NCBI RefSeq assembly: GCF_008704995.1 | Contig: NZ_CP023747.1 | Span: 620,001-684,000 of the forward strand | Source: Streptomyces nodosus | GTDB taxonomy: Bacteria; Actinomycetota; Actinomycetes; Streptomycetales; Streptomycetaceae | Length of the DNA stretch: 64,000 nt | Reading direction: 5' to 3' | Part shown: positions 1 through 12,794 of the stretch, piece by piece | Position numbering within the stretch: the stretch's first letter is position 1 | Layout: each line of letters opens with the position of its first letter | The notes under the pieces: generated by a model | Told to the model about the DNA's origin: nothing | Databases searched by the model: none | Seen by the model: the letters and a program-made list of their open reading frames with translations, nothing else | Program-made: the position numbers and the translations under genes

Positions 1-3899
<3,899 letters not shown>

Positions 3900-3945
3900 C
3901 GGGTCCGTCCTCGTCATCGGGTCGCGAACGAAAGCTGTAGATCCG

Positions 3946-6900
3946 CTAGGAGATTTCGAACTCTTCATCGATGATGTCGAGCAGTCTGTCGACCGACACC
4001 GATTCGATGTCCTCGTCGGAGAAGTTCTCCTGCGGGGCGGAATTCCGCCGGAGCGAGGCGACGAGTGCGTCCAGGCGGTCGGCGACGGCCTGGCGTCCGG
4101 GGTCGTCGGCCGACAGGGTCTGCACGACGGCCTCGAACCTGGTGAGTTCGTCGTCGCACGATCCCTGCGGTGAGGAGCCGGATACGACGAGGAGTTCCCC
4201 GATACGCCGGGCGGCGAGCTCGGGGGTGGGGAAGTTGAAGACGAGGGTGGCCGGCAGCCGCAGTCCGGTGAGCGCGGTGAGGCGGTCACTGAGTTCCACG
4301 CCGGCCAGCGAGTCGAAGCCCAGCTCCTTGAAGACCGCGCGGGGTCCGACCGCGTCCGGGCCCTGATGGCCGAGGACCGCCGCCGCCTGGGTCCGTACCA
4401 GGCCGATGAGCCGGCGTTCACGCTCGGCGGGGGCCAGGGCCGCGGCCTCGGCGGCGAAGCTGTCCGGCGCCGAGGAGGCGGACGGCTCGGCGGCGGCGCC
4501 GGGGGCCGCGGCGACGGGCCGGGTGCGGCGCGGGGTCGCGGTGTCCTGGTGCCAGGCGCGTGTGAGCGGCCGGGGGGCGGTGCGCTCCTGCTCGGTGAGC
4601 TGCCGTACGACGACGGCCTCGGCGGTGAACACCGGGGCGCCGGTGACATCGGCGGCGGTCAGGGTCAGGGCACCGTCGTCGGCGGAGTGGATCCGCACCC
4701 GCAGGGCGGTGGCGCCGACGGCGTGCAGCCGCACCCCGTGCCAGGCGACCGGGAGTGTGCCGGTGGTGGTGAGGGCGGCGTGCCGGGCGGCGTCGAGGAG
4801 CGCGGGGTGCACTCCGTAGGCGCCGGGGTCGTCGGTGGTGCCGGCCGGGAGTTCGACCTCGGCGAGGAACGCGCCGTCGTGGCGCCAGGCGGTGCGCAGA
4901 CCGCGGAAGGCGGGGCCGAGGTCGAAGCCGTCGTCGACGAGCCGCTCGTAGTGGTCCCCGAGGTCGAGGGGTTCGGCGCCCGGCGGGGGCCAGGCGACGG
5001 CGAAGGAGGTGTCGGGGGCCGCCGCGGTGCGGGGCGCGGTGCCGAGCAGGCCGCCGGCCCGCTGGGTCCAGGGCTCGGCGGGGGAGTTGCCGGGACGGGA
5101 GTGGACGGTGAGGGTGCGCCGGCCGGCCTCGTCGGCGGAGCCGACCCGGACCTGGAGGTCCAGGGTGTCGCCGGCCTCCAGGACCGGCGCCTCGACGAGG
5201 GCGAGTTCGTGCAGGACGTCGCATCCGGTGTCGTCACCCGCGCGTACGGCGAGTTCCACGAGCACGGCGGCGGGCAGCAGGACGCGCCCGGCGACGACAT
5301 GGTCGGCGAGCCAGGGGTGGGTGGCGACGGACAGTGTGGCGCCCGACACCGTGCCGCCGTCGGCGAGTTCCACGGCCGGGCCGAGCAGCGGATGCCCGCC
5401 GCCCGCGGTACCGGTGCCGGGCCGGCCCGGGGCGGGCCAGTACCGCGCGTGCTGGAAGGCGTACGTCGGCAGGTCGGTGCGGCGGGCTCCGGTGCCGGTG
5501 TAGAGGGCGGACCAGTCGACGGTCGCGCCGAGGACATGGAGCCGGCCGAGCGCGGCGGTGAGAGCCCTCTCCTCGGGCTGGTCCTTGCGGAGGGTGGGCA
5601 CCACGTCGACAGGGGCGCCCGGGGTGTCCGGGCCGAGGACGGTGCGGGCGAGGGCGGTCAGGACGCTGCCGGGGCCCAGTTCGACCAGCAGGTCGGTGCC
5701 GTGTTCCCGCAGGGCCGTCACGCCGTCGGCGAAGCGGACGGTACCGCGCACATGCCGCACCCAGTACTCGGGGGTGGCGATCTCGGCACCGGCAAGTTCA
5801 CCGGTGAGGTTGGACATCACCGGCAGCGTCGGCTCATGGAAGGTGAGTCCGGCGACGACGTCCCGGAAGGCGTCGAGCATCGGCTCCATCAGCGGCGAGT
5901 GGAAGGCGTGCGAGACCGCGAGGCGGCTGGTGCGGCGGCCTTGGGCAGCGAAGTGGGCGGAGACGCGCTCCACGGCGTCCTCGGCGCCGGAGACGACGAC
6001 CGCGGTGGGGCCGTTGACGGCGGCGAGCGAGACATCGCCGTCGAGCAGCGGGAGCACCTCGTCCTCGGAGGCCTCGACGGCGGACATGGCGCCGCCCTCG
6101 GGCAGGGCCTGCATCAGGGTGGCGCGGGCGGCGACCAGACGCGCGGCGTCCTCCAGCGAGAGCACTCCGGCGATGTGCGCGGCGGCGATCTCGCCGACGG
6201 AGTGGCCGCCGACGGCGTCGGGGCGCAGCCCGAAGGACTCGGCGAGCCGGTACAGGGCGACCTCGAAGGCGAACAGCGCGGGCTGGGTCCACCCGGTGCG
6301 GTCGAGTTCGGCGGGGTCCTCGCCCCACATCACGGACCGCACCGGACGCTCGAGTTGGGGGTCGAGGGCGGCCAGGACGGTGTCCAGGGCCTTCGCGAAG
6401 ACCGGGAAGCGGGCGGCGAGTTCACGGCCCATGCCGAGCCGCTGGGAGCCCTGTCCGGAGAAGAGGACGGCGGTGGTGCGGGGGGCGGCCTCACCGCGGG
6501 CGATCTCCACGACACCGTCACCGGACGGCACCAGCACCGCACGGTGCCGCAACGCCGCCCGCCCGGTGGCCAGCGAGTGACCGATGTCCAGCGGATCGGC
6601 GCCGGGGTGGTCCCGGACGAAGGAGGTGAGCCGCTCGACCTGCGCGTCGAGAGCCTCCGGGGAGGCCCCGGACACCGGCCACGCGACGGCGTCGGCCGCG
6701 GGCACGAGGGCGGCGAGCCGAGCGGCGGGGGTGACCGGGCGGTCGGCCGGGCCGGCGTCGACAGCGGCGGGAGCAGAGGTGTCGGCGGGCTCCCCGGCGA
6801 GGGCAGCGGGCCGCGCGGCGGAGTCGGCGGCCGAGGCCACGTCCCGGTGGGCGGGCCCGGCGGGGACCGCGGCGGCGGGGTCGGTCGTCGGGGCTTCCTC

Positions 6901-8184
6901 CACGATGACATGCGCGTTGGTGCCACTGATGCCGAAGGAGGAGACGGCGGCCCGGCGCGGGCGGCCGGTGCCGGGCCAGGGCAGGGCCTCGGTGAGGAGT
7001 TCGACGGCGCCGGCCGACCAGTCGACGTGCCGGGTGGGCGTGGAGAGGTTCAGGGTCTCCGGCATCAGGCCGTGGCGCAGCGCCTGGACGGCCTTGATGA
7101 GTCCGCCGATGCCGGCGGCTGCCTGGGCGTGCCCGATGTTGGACTTCAGGGAGCCGAGGCGCAGCGGCTGTCCGCCGTCGCGGTCCTGGCCGTAGGTGGC
7201 GAGCAGGGCCCGGGCCTCGATGGGGTCGCCGAGCCGGGTGCCGGTGCCGTGGGCCTCGACGAGGTCGATGTCGGCGGGTCCGAGTCCGGCGTCGGCGAGG
7301 GCCTCGCGGACGAGTCGTTCCTGGGCCGGTCCGCTGGGGGCGGTGAGACCGTCGGAGGCGCCGTCCTGGTTGACGGCGGAGCCGCGCAGCACGGCGAGCA
7401 CCCGGTGCCCGGCGGCGCGGGCGGTGGACAGGCGCTCCAGCACGATCATGCCGGCGCCCTCCGCCCAGGTGGTGCCGTCGGCGTCGTCGGAGAAGACCTT
7501 GCAGCGGCCGTCGGCGGCGAGTCCGCCCTGCCGGGTGTAGGCGATGAACCCGACCGGTGTGGACATCACGGTGACGCCGCCGGCCAGCGCGGTGGTGCAC
7601 TCCCCCGACCTGAGCGAGCGCAGCGCGTAGTGGAGGGCGACCAGGGACGAGGAGGACGCCGTGTCGAGGGTGACGGCGGGCCCTTCGAGGCCGAGGAAGT
7701 AGGCGAGCCTCCCGGAGGCGATGCTCGGCGACAGACCGGTGAGGGCGTGCCCGGTGAGGTCCTCGCGGGAGGCGTTGGTGACGGTCGCGTAGTCCTGGCC
7801 GTTGGTGCCGACGAAGACGCCGGTGCGGGTGCCCCGCAGGGTGTGCGGGTCGATGCCGGCGTGTTCCAGGGCCTCCCAGGAGGTCTCCAGGACGAGCCGC
7901 TGCTGCGGGTCGGTGGAGACGGCCTCGCGGGGCGACATCCCGAAGAAGCCGGCGTCGAAGTCGGCGGCCGCGGCGAGGAATCCGCCTCGGTGGGTCACGC
8001 TGTGGTCCGGCCCGTCGCCGGTCAGGGCGGCCAGGTCCCAGCCGCGGTCGCCGGGGAACGGCCCGGTGGCGTCGCGGCCGTCGCGGACCAGCTCCCACAG
8101 GTCCTCGGGCCCCTCGACGCCTCCCGGGAAGCGGCAGGCCATTCCGACGACCACTACCGGATCGTCGTTGGCTCCGATCGTCAT
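3946..8184 (-). CDS. amphA: Polyene PKS loading module (KS-Ser, AT, DH, ACP)
   Basis: Starter-unit protein of the synthase, 1412 aa, close to the family length. Domains in order: KS (about 8163-6900), AT (6471-5460), DH (5396-4580), ACP (DSL motif near 4310) and a C-terminal docking segment (4160-3946). The KS active-site Cys is Ser (TASSSS, codon at 7654-7656), while the His motifs AHGTGT and KSNIGH remain. Such a KS decarboxylates malonyl-ACP to acetyl-ACP instead of condensing. The AT has GHSVGE and HAFH, a malonyl signature. The DH keeps both catalytic residues ([10 protein letters not shown] and [10 protein letters not shown]) although a loading module has nothing to dehydrate. The start chosen is the ATG at 8184; an in-frame GTG at 8223 would add 13 residues. 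It heads the operon with amphB and is divergent from amphDI. Confidence 0.93.
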   Translation of the reverse strand: MTIGANDDPVVVVGMACRFPGGVEGPEDLWELVRDGRDATGPFPGDRGWDLAALTGDGPDHSVTHRGGFLAAAADFDAGFFGMSPREAVSTDPQQRLVLETSWEALEHAGIDPHTLRGTRTGVFVGTNGQDYATVTNASREDLTGHALTGLSPSIASGRLAYFLGLEGPAVTLDTASSSSLVALHYALRSLRSGECTTALAGGVTVMSTPVGFIAYTRQGGLAADGRCKVFSDDADGTTWAEGAGMIVLERLSTARAAGHRVLAVLRGSAVNQDGASDGLTAPSGPAQERLVREALADAGLGPADIDLVEAHGTGTRLGDPIEARALLATYGQDRDGGQPLRLGSLKSNIGHAQAAAGIGGLIKAVQALRHGLMPETLNLSTPTRHVDWSAGAVELLTEALPWPGTGRPRRAAVSSFGISGTNAHVIVEEAPTTDPAAAVPAGPAHRDVASAADSAARPAALAGEPADTSAPAAVDAGPADRPVTPAARLAALVPAADAVAWPVSGASPEALDAQVERLTSFVRDHPGADPLDIGHSLATGRAALRHRAVLVPSGDGVVEIARGEAAPRTTAVLFSGQGSQRLGMGRELAARFPVFAKALDTVLAALDPQLERPVRSVMWGEDPAELDRTGWTQPALFAFEVALYRLAESFGLRPDAVGGHSVGEIAAAHIAGVLSLEDAARLVAARATLMQALPEGGAMSAVEASEDEVLPLLDGDVSLAAVNGPTAVVVSGAEDAVERVSAHFAAQGRRTSRLAVSHAFHSPLMEPMLDAFRDVVAGLTFHEPTLPVMSNLTGELAGAEIATPEYWVRHVRGTVRFADGVTALREHGTDLLVELGPGSVLTALARTVLGPDTPGAPVDVVPTLRKDQPEERALTAALGRLHVLGATVDWSALYTGTGARRTDLPTYAFQHARYWPAPGRPGTGTAGGGHPLLGPAVELADGGTVSGATLSVATHPWLADHVVAGRVLLPAAVLVELAVRAGDDTGCDVLHELALVEAPVLEAGDTLDLQVRVGSADEAGRRTLTVHSRPGNSPAEPWTQRAGGLLGTAPRTAAAPDTSFAVAWPPPGAEPLDLGDHYERLVDDGFDLGPAFRGLRTAWRHDGAFLAEVELPAGTTDDPGAYGVHPALLDAARHAALTTTGTLPVAWHGVRLHAVGATALRVRIHSADDGALTLTAADVTGAPVFTAEAVVVRQLTEQERTAPRPLTRAWHQDTATPRRTRPVAAAPGAAAEPSASSAPDSFAAEAAALAPAERERRLIGLVRTQAAAVLGHQGPDAVGPRAVFKELGFDSLAGVELSDRLTALTGLRLPATLVFNFPTPELAARRIGELLVVSGSSPQGSCDDELTRFEAVVQTLSADDPGRQAVADRLDALVASLRRNSAPQENFSDEDIESVSVDRLLDIIDEEFEIS

Positions 8185-8266
8185 GCCTCGCTCACCCCTG
8201 CGGAAAAGTCGGTCCTGGGCCACCTCTGCCTGCCGGATCGTATGGGCGCGAAGGCTGTACTTTTCC

Positions 8267-8282
8267 CTAAGGAATCTCAGTG
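8267..8282. promoter_or_regulatory. Candidate PAS-LuxR operator, amphA side (weak second half)
   Basis: CTAAGGAATCTCAGTG matches the PimM/AmphRIV-type consensus CTVGGGAWWTCCCBAG at 11 of 16 positions. The left half (CTAAGGAAT) matches 8 of 9. It lies about 85 bp upstream of the amphA ATG. Cluster-situated PAS-LuxR activators are known to bind such sites in polyene clusters; binding here is inferred. Confidence 0.45.
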
Positions 8283-8337
8283 TTCGGCTCCGGGCCGCGC
8301 CCGGACGGACACGAAAACACCCGCTCCGGGGCGAAGA

Positions 8338-8353
8338 CTAGGGATTCCCCGGA
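8338..8353. promoter_or_regulatory. Candidate PAS-LuxR operator in the divergent region
   Basis: CTAGGGATTCCCCGGA matches the CTVGGGAWWTCCCBAG consensus at 13 of 16 positions, with a perfect left half (CTAGGGATT). It is about 197 bp upstream of amphDI and 154 bp upstream of amphA, so it could serve either or both. The position between two operons that such regulators are known to control supports the call. Confidence 0.65.
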
Positions 8354-8549
8354 CCCTGGCGTGAGATGAAGTCAGCGGCACGCTTCTCCCGCTCGGCACG
8401 GTGTGCCGAGCGGCGGGGTCGGCGGTGTCCTGTGACGGCGTGCGCGACAGGCGGCGGCGTCGGCGAATGCGATCATCCGGCGACTTTCGGTGGGTGGACG
8501 CGAGGCGTGCGGGCCTGCGCGGTCCGCCACTTTCCGGAGGGTGTTGTCC

Positions 8550-9941
8550 ATGGGCGCGCACAGGCGGCCGATCCTGTTCGTCAGTTATGCCGAAAGCGGT
8601 CTTCTCAATCCGCTGCTCGTACTGGCCGAGGAATTGTCCCGGCGTGGTGTGGAGGATCTGTGGTTCGCCACGGACGAGAAGGCGCGGGACCAGATCGAGT
8701 CGGCGTCGGCGGACAGTGAGCTGCAGTTCGCCTCGCTCGGTGACACCGTGTCGCAGATGTCGGCGGTCACCTGGGACGACGAGACCTATGCCGAGGTGAC
8801 GCAGCGCTCCCGCTTCAAGGCGCACCGCGCGGTCATCCGGCACTCCTTCGCGCCCGAGACCCGGGTGGAGAAGTACCGGGCGCTGGAGAAGGCCGTCGAG
8901 GAGATCCAGCCCGCCCTGATGGTGATCGAGAGCATGTGCCAGTTCGGGTACGAGCTGGCGATCACCAAGGGGATCCCGTTCGTGCTCGGGGTGCCGTTCC
9001 TGCCGAGCAATGTACTGACCTCGCATGTGCCGTTCGCCAAGTCGTACACGCCGTCCGGGTTCCCGGTGCCGCACTCGGGCCTGCCCGGCAAGATGTCGCT
9101 CGCCCAGCGGGTGGAGAACGAGCTGTTCCGGGTGCGCACGCTCGGGATGTTCATGACGAAGGAGATCCGGGAGATCGTCGAGGAGGACAACCGGGTCCGC
9201 GGCGAGCTGGGCATCTCCCCCGAGGCGCGGCAGATGATGGCGCGCATCGACCACGCCGAGCAGGTGCTGTGCTACTCGGTGGCGGAGCTGGACTACCCGT
9301 TCCCGATGCACGAGAAGGTACGGCTGGTGGGCACGCTGGTGCCGCCGCTGCCGCAGGCGCCGGACGACGAGGGCCTCTCGGACTGGCTGACGGAGCAGAA
9401 GTCCGTGGTCTTCATGGGCTTCGGCACCATCACCCGGCTCACCCGGGAGCAGGTCGCCTCGCTGGTGGAGGTGGCCCGCCGCCTCGAGGGCGAGGGCCAC
9501 CAGGTGCTGTGGAAGCTGCCGAGCGAGCAGCAGCATCTGCTGCCCCCGGCCGAGGAACTGCCCGCGAACCTGCGGATCGAGAGCTGGGTGCCCTCACAGC
9601 TGGACGTGCTGGCGCACCCGAACGTCAAGGTGTTCTTCACGCACGCCGGCGGCAACGGCTACCACGAGGGCCTGTACTTCGGAAAGCCTCTGGTGGTACG
9701 GCCGTTGTGGGTGGACTGCGACGACCAGGCCGTGCGCGGCCAGGACTTCGGCGTGAGCCTGACCGTCGACCGTCCCGAGACCGTGGACACGGACGACGTC
9801 CTCGACAAGATCACCCGCGTGCTGAACGAGTCCTCCTTCACCGAACGCGCCGAGTACTACGCCGGGTTGCTGAAGGCCGCGGGTGGTCGTACCGCCGCCG
9901 CGGACCTGCTGCTCGGCCTCCCCGTCCTGGCAAACGACTGA
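8550..9941 (+). CDS. amphDI: Mycosaminyltransferase (GT1-family glycosyltransferase)
   Basis: Transfers mycosamine from GDP-mycosamine to the C19 hydroxyl of the polyene aglycone. The protein is 463 aa from the ATG at 8550, which has GGAGG 9 nt upstream. An in-frame start at 8490 would add 20 residues (MGGREACG...) with no good ribosome site. The N-terminal half opens with RRPILFVSYAESG, typical of GT-B fold aglycone-binding domains. The C-terminal donor-binding domain has the GT1 signature FTHAGGNGYHEGLYFGKP followed by PLWVDCDDQAVRG. First gene of the DI-DII-N-M operon; the stop is 15 bp before amphDII. Pairing with an aminotransferase, P450 and ferredoxin in this order is diagnostic of mycosamine polyenes. 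Confidence 0.93.
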   Translation: MGAHRRPILFVSYAESGLLNPLLVLAEELSRRGVEDLWFATDEKARDQIESASADSELQFASLGDTVSQMSAVTWDDETYAEVTQRSRFKAHRAVIRHSFAPETRVEKYRALEKAVEEIQPALMVIESMCQFGYELAITKGIPFVLGVPFLPSNVLTSHVPFAKSYTPSGFPVPHSGLPGKMSLAQRVENELFRVRTLGMFMTKEIREIVEEDNRVRGELGISPEARQMMARIDHAEQVLCYSVAELDYPFPMHEKVRLVGTLVPPLPQAPDDEGLSDWLTEQKSVVFMGFGTITRLTREQVASLVEVARRLEGEGHQVLWKLPSEQQHLLPPAEELPANLRIESWVPSQLDVLAHPNVKVFFTHAGGNGYHEGLYFGKPLVVRPLWVDCDDQAVRGQDFGVSLTVDRPETVDTDDVLDKITRVLNESSFTERAEYYAGLLKAAGGRTAAADLLLGLPVLAND

Positions 9942-9956
9942 CCGAGGAAGTCAAGG

Positions 9957-11015
9957 ATGTCCTATACGTATCCGGTCTCCATGCCGTGGCTGAAGGGCCG
10001 CGAGCTGGAGTATGTGACGGAGGCCGTCAGCGGCGGCTGGATCTCGTCGCAGGGCCCCTACGTCCGGCAGTTCGAGGAGGCGTTCGCCGCCTACAACGAC
10101 ATGCCGCACGGTGTCGCCTGTTCCTCGGGCACCACCGCGCTGACGCTGGCGCTGCGGGCGCTGGGCGTCGGCCCCGGCGACGAGGTGATCGTCCCGGAGT
10201 TCACCATGATCGCGACCGCCTGGGCGGTCACCTACACGGGGGCGACCCCGGTGTTCGTGGACTGCGGCGACGACCTGAACATCGATGTCTCCCGCATCGA
10301 GGAGAAGATCACCCCGCGCACCAAGGTGATCATGCCGGTGCACATCTACGGCCGGCAGTGCGACATGGACGCCATCATGAACCTGGCGTACGAGTACAAC
10401 CTGCGGGTCGTCGAGGACTCGGCGGAGGCGCACGGGGTGCGGCCGGTGGGCGACATCGCCTGCTTCTCGCTGTTCGCCAACAAGATCATCACGGCGGGTG
10501 AGGGCGGGGTGTGCGTGACCCGGGACGCCCATCTGGCCGAGCAGATGGCGCATCTGCGGGCCATGGCGTTCACCAAGGACCACAGCTTCCTGCACAAGAA
10601 GCTGGCCTACAACTACCGCATGACCAACATGCAGGCCGCGGTGGCGCTCGCGCAGACCGAGCAGCTGGACACCATCCTCGCGACCCGCCGCGACATCGAG
10701 AAGCGCTACGACGAGGCGCTGCGGGACGTGCCCGGCATCACGCTGATGCCGGCCCGCGACGTGCTGTGGATGTACGACCTGCGGGCCGAGCGCAGCGAGG
10801 AGCTGCGCGCGTACCTGGCCGACCAGGGCGTCGAGACCCGGGTGTTCTTCAAGCCGATGAGCCGTCAGCCGGGCTACTACGACGCGAACTGGCCGTCGCT
10901 GAACGCCTCCCGGTTCAGCGAGGACGGGTTCTATCTGCCGACGCACACCGGGCTGACCGCGCAGGACCAGGAGTTCATCACCGACCGGGTACGCGCCTTC
11001 TACGGAGTCCTGTGA
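9957..11015 (+). CDS. amphDII: GDP-3-keto-6-deoxy-D-mannose aminotransferase (mycosamine synthesis)
   Basis: PLP-dependent sugar aminotransferase of the DegT/DnrJ/EryC1 family that forms GDP-mycosamine from the 3-keto sugar. The protein is 352 aa, the same length as the known polyene DII enzymes. Visible landmarks are CSSGTTALTLAL (phosphate-binding loop), VVEDSAEAHG (PLP ring contact) and FANKIITAGEGG, whose Lys is the expected Schiff-base residue. The start ATG has GAGGAAG 6 nt upstream. Its TGA overlaps the ATG of amphN (ATGA at 11012-11015 region), suggesting translational coupling. The GDP-mannose dehydratase that supplies the substrate precursor is not in this window. Confidence 0.92.
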   Translation: MSYTYPVSMPWLKGRELEYVTEAVSGGWISSQGPYVRQFEEAFAAYNDMPHGVACSSGTTALTLALRALGVGPGDEVIVPEFTMIATAWAVTYTGATPVFVDCGDDLNIDVSRIEEKITPRTKVIMPVHIYGRQCDMDAIMNLAYEYNLRVVEDSAEAHGVRPVGDIACFSLFANKIITAGEGGVCVTRDAHLAEQMAHLRAMAFTKDHSFLHKKLAYNYRMTNMQAAVALAQTEQLDTILATRRDIEKRYDEALRDVPGITLMPARDVLWMYDLRAERSEELRAYLADQGVETRVFFKPMSRQPGYYDANWPSLNASRFSEDGFYLPTHTGLTAQDQEFITDRVRAFYGVL

Positions 11016-12214
11016 TGACCGCCGAGACCGAGATGACGACCTTCGCGCCGGGCTGCCCCGTCGCCTTCCCGCTGCGCCGGCCGGGACGTCCGTTCCCGCC
11101 GCCGGAGTACGCCGACTACCGTGCGGGCGAGGGCCTGGTCCGCTCCGAACTGCCCGCAAGCGGCCCGGTGTGGCTGGTGACGCGGCACGAGGACGTGCGG
11201 ACCGTGCTGACGGACCCCCGGATCAGCGCGGACCCCTCCCGCCCCGGCTTCCCGAGGGCCAGGCGCACCGGCGGCGCCCCCTCGCAGTCGGAGATCCCGG
11301 GCTGGTTCGTGGCGCTGGACCCCCCGGAGCACGACCGGTTCCGCAAGACGCTGATCCCGGAGTTCACCGTGCGCAAGGTGCGGGAGCTGCGTCCGGCGAT
11401 CCAGCAGATCGTGGACGAGCGGATCGACGCGTTGCTCGCCGCAGGCAACTCGGCGGACCTGATCGCGGACTTCGCGCTGTCCGTGCCGTCGCTGGTCATC
11501 TCCGACCTGCTCGGGGTGCCCAAGGCGGACCGGGACTTCTTCGAGGCGAAGACAAAGGTCCTGGTGACCCTCAGCTCCACCGACGAGCAACGTGACGAGG
11601 CCTCCAAGGCGCTGCTGCGTTATCTGAACCGGCTCATCCAGATCAAGGGCCGCCGCCCCGGCGAGGACCTGATCAGCCGGCTGCTCCAGGCCGGCACCAT
11701 GAACCGGCAGGAGCTGTCCGGGGTGTCGATGCTCCTGCTCATCGCGGGGCACGAGACCACGGCGAACAACATCGGCCTGGGCGTCGTCCAGTTGCTGACC
11801 AACCCGCAGTGGATCGGCGACGACCGCATCGTGGAGGAGATGCTGCGGTACTACTCGGTCGCCGACCTGGTGTCCTTCCGGGTGGCCGTGGAGGACGTGG
11901 AGATCGGCGGCCAGCTGATCAAGGCCGGTGAGGGCATCGTGCCGCTGATCGCCGCGGCCAATCACGACGGTTCGGTCTTCGACAAGCCCGAGGAGTTCAA
12001 CCCGGAGCGTTCCGCGCGCTCGCACGTGGCGTTCGGGTACGGCGTCCACCAGTGCCTCGGGCAGAACCTGGTGCGGGTGGAGATGGAGATCGCCTACCGT
12101 ACCCTGTTCGAGCGCATCCCGACCCTCGAACTGGCGGTGCCGGTCGAGGAGTTGCCCCTGAAGTACGACGGCGTGCTGTTCGGCCTGCACGAGCTGCCCG
12201 TCACATGGAGCTGA
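11015..12214 (+). CDS. amphN: Cytochrome P450, C16 methyl to carboxyl oxidase
   Basis: P450 expected to oxidise the exocyclic methyl on C16 of the macrolactone to a carboxyl in three steps, using the adjacent ferredoxin. The protein is 399 aa from the ATG at 11015, which overlaps the amphDII stop. Motifs: I-helix LLIAGHETTANN with the usual acid-Thr pair, K-helix EEMLR (ExxR), and heme loop FGYGVHQCLGQNLVR with the Cys ligand. The N-terminus (MTAETEMTTFAPGCPVAFP) matches bacterial class I P450s. The methyl it acts on would come from module 11, whose acyltransferase is methylmalonyl-specific. Function is inferred from the conserved operon position. Confidence 0.9.
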   Translation: MTAETEMTTFAPGCPVAFPLRRPGRPFPPPEYADYRAGEGLVRSELPASGPVWLVTRHEDVRTVLTDPRISADPSRPGFPRARRTGGAPSQSEIPGWFVALDPPEHDRFRKTLIPEFTVRKVRELRPAIQQIVDERIDALLAAGNSADLIADFALSVPSLVISDLLGVPKADRDFFEAKTKVLVTLSSTDEQRDEASKALLRYLNRLIQIKGRRPGEDLISRLLQAGTMNRQELSGVSMLLLIAGHETTANNIGLGVVQLLTNPQWIGDDRIVEEMLRYYSVADLVSFRVAVEDVEIGGQLIKAGEGIVPLIAAANHDGSVFDKPEEFNPERSARSHVAFGYGVHQCLGQNLVRVEMEIAYRTLFERIPTLELAVPVEELPLKYDGVLFGLHELPVTWS

Positions 12215-12269
12215 GCGACGGGCCCGTCCGCTGCGACGGCCGGCCCGCTGGAACGACCCTGGAGGAATG

Positions 12270-12467
12270 ATGGTGCACGTCAACGTGGACGTCGATCGCT
12301 GCGTCGGTGCCGGACAGTGCGTCCTGACCGCGTCGGACGTGTTCGACCAGGACGACGACGGCCTGGTGACCGTCCTCGCACAGCCGTCGGACCCGTCCAC
12401 GGTGGAGACGGTCCGGGAGGCCGCGGTGGTCTGCCCCTCGATGGCGATCACCGTCGTGGAGAACTAG
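12270..12467 (+). CDS. amphM: [3Fe-4S] ferredoxin partner of the P450s
   Basis: Small electron-transfer protein of about 64-66 aa, serving AmphN and probably AmphL. Cluster ligands are visible in RCVGAGQC near the N-terminus and VVCPSM near the C-terminus. Three Cys and no central fourth Cys is the pattern of 3Fe-4S ferredoxins paired with Streptomyces P450s. Starts ATG 12267, ATG 12270 and GTG 12273 are consecutive. GGAGG at 12261-12265 is too close to 12267, so 12270 or 12273 is more likely; the GTG gives 64 aa, the usual family length. Last gene of its operon; a hairpin follows 22 bp after the stop. Confidence 0.9.
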   Translation: MVHVNVDVDRCVGAGQCVLTASDVFDQDDDGLVTVLAQPSDPSTVETVREAAVVCPSMAITVVEN

Positions 12468-12489
12468 CCGAGCCGTAGTGGGAGTTCAA

Positions 12490-12523
12490 CGGGCCGTACC
12501 TGCCGACCGGCGGGTACGGCCCG
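12490..12523 (+). terminator. Hairpin terminator after amphM
   Basis: An 11-bp perfect stem, CGGGCCGTACC (12490-12500) with GGTACGGCCCG (12513-12523). The 12-nt loop can itself pair GCCG with CGGC. There is no T-run, as is common in high-GC actinomycetes. It lies 22 bp past the amphM stop and closes the DI-DII-N-M operon. Confidence 0.75.
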
Positions 12524-12794
12524 CACCACGTTCGGCGGCGGCAGCAGTTCGGGGGCGAGTCCGGCAGCTCGAGACCGGTGGGCAGTGGCGGGAGAGGTTG
12601 CACGGGCTCACCTGGACCCGACAGCCACATCCGATCAGCAGGACATCAACCCTTCGCCGGCTCCGCCGCGCTGCGTTCCACAGGGTTTGCGTGGGAGGCC
12701 GCATCGCCGGCACTCACGCCCTGAGGTGTCTCCGCTGTCCGGCCTTGTCCGGCCGCCGATCAGGAAGGCCGATCCTCGCAGGCGCCCCAGGACA
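12524..12794. other. Non-coding gap between amphM terminator and membrane-protein gene
   Basis: This stretch separates the 3' ends of two convergent genes. I see no gene with a credible start, composition or product, and no RNA gene. An overlapping plus-strand open frame runs through it into the membrane-protein gene and looks like a shadow. Confidence 0.5.

Larger units (their letters stand above)
8185..8549. promoter_or_regulatory. Divergent amphA/amphDI promoter region
   Basis: A 365-bp gap between two divergent operons, so it must carry promoters in both directions. It holds two candidate PAS-LuxR operators, listed separately. The amphDI ribosome site, GGAGG at 8536-8540, is 9 nt before the ATG. 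I could not assign -10/-35 elements with confidence. Small open frames on both strands here have no recognisable product. Confidence 0.7.

Noticed and set aside
4366..8364. Plus-strand open frame of 1332 codons opposite amphA
   Set aside because: No recognisable domain, low-complexity composition, and it lies wholly over a well-supported PKS gene and its promoter.
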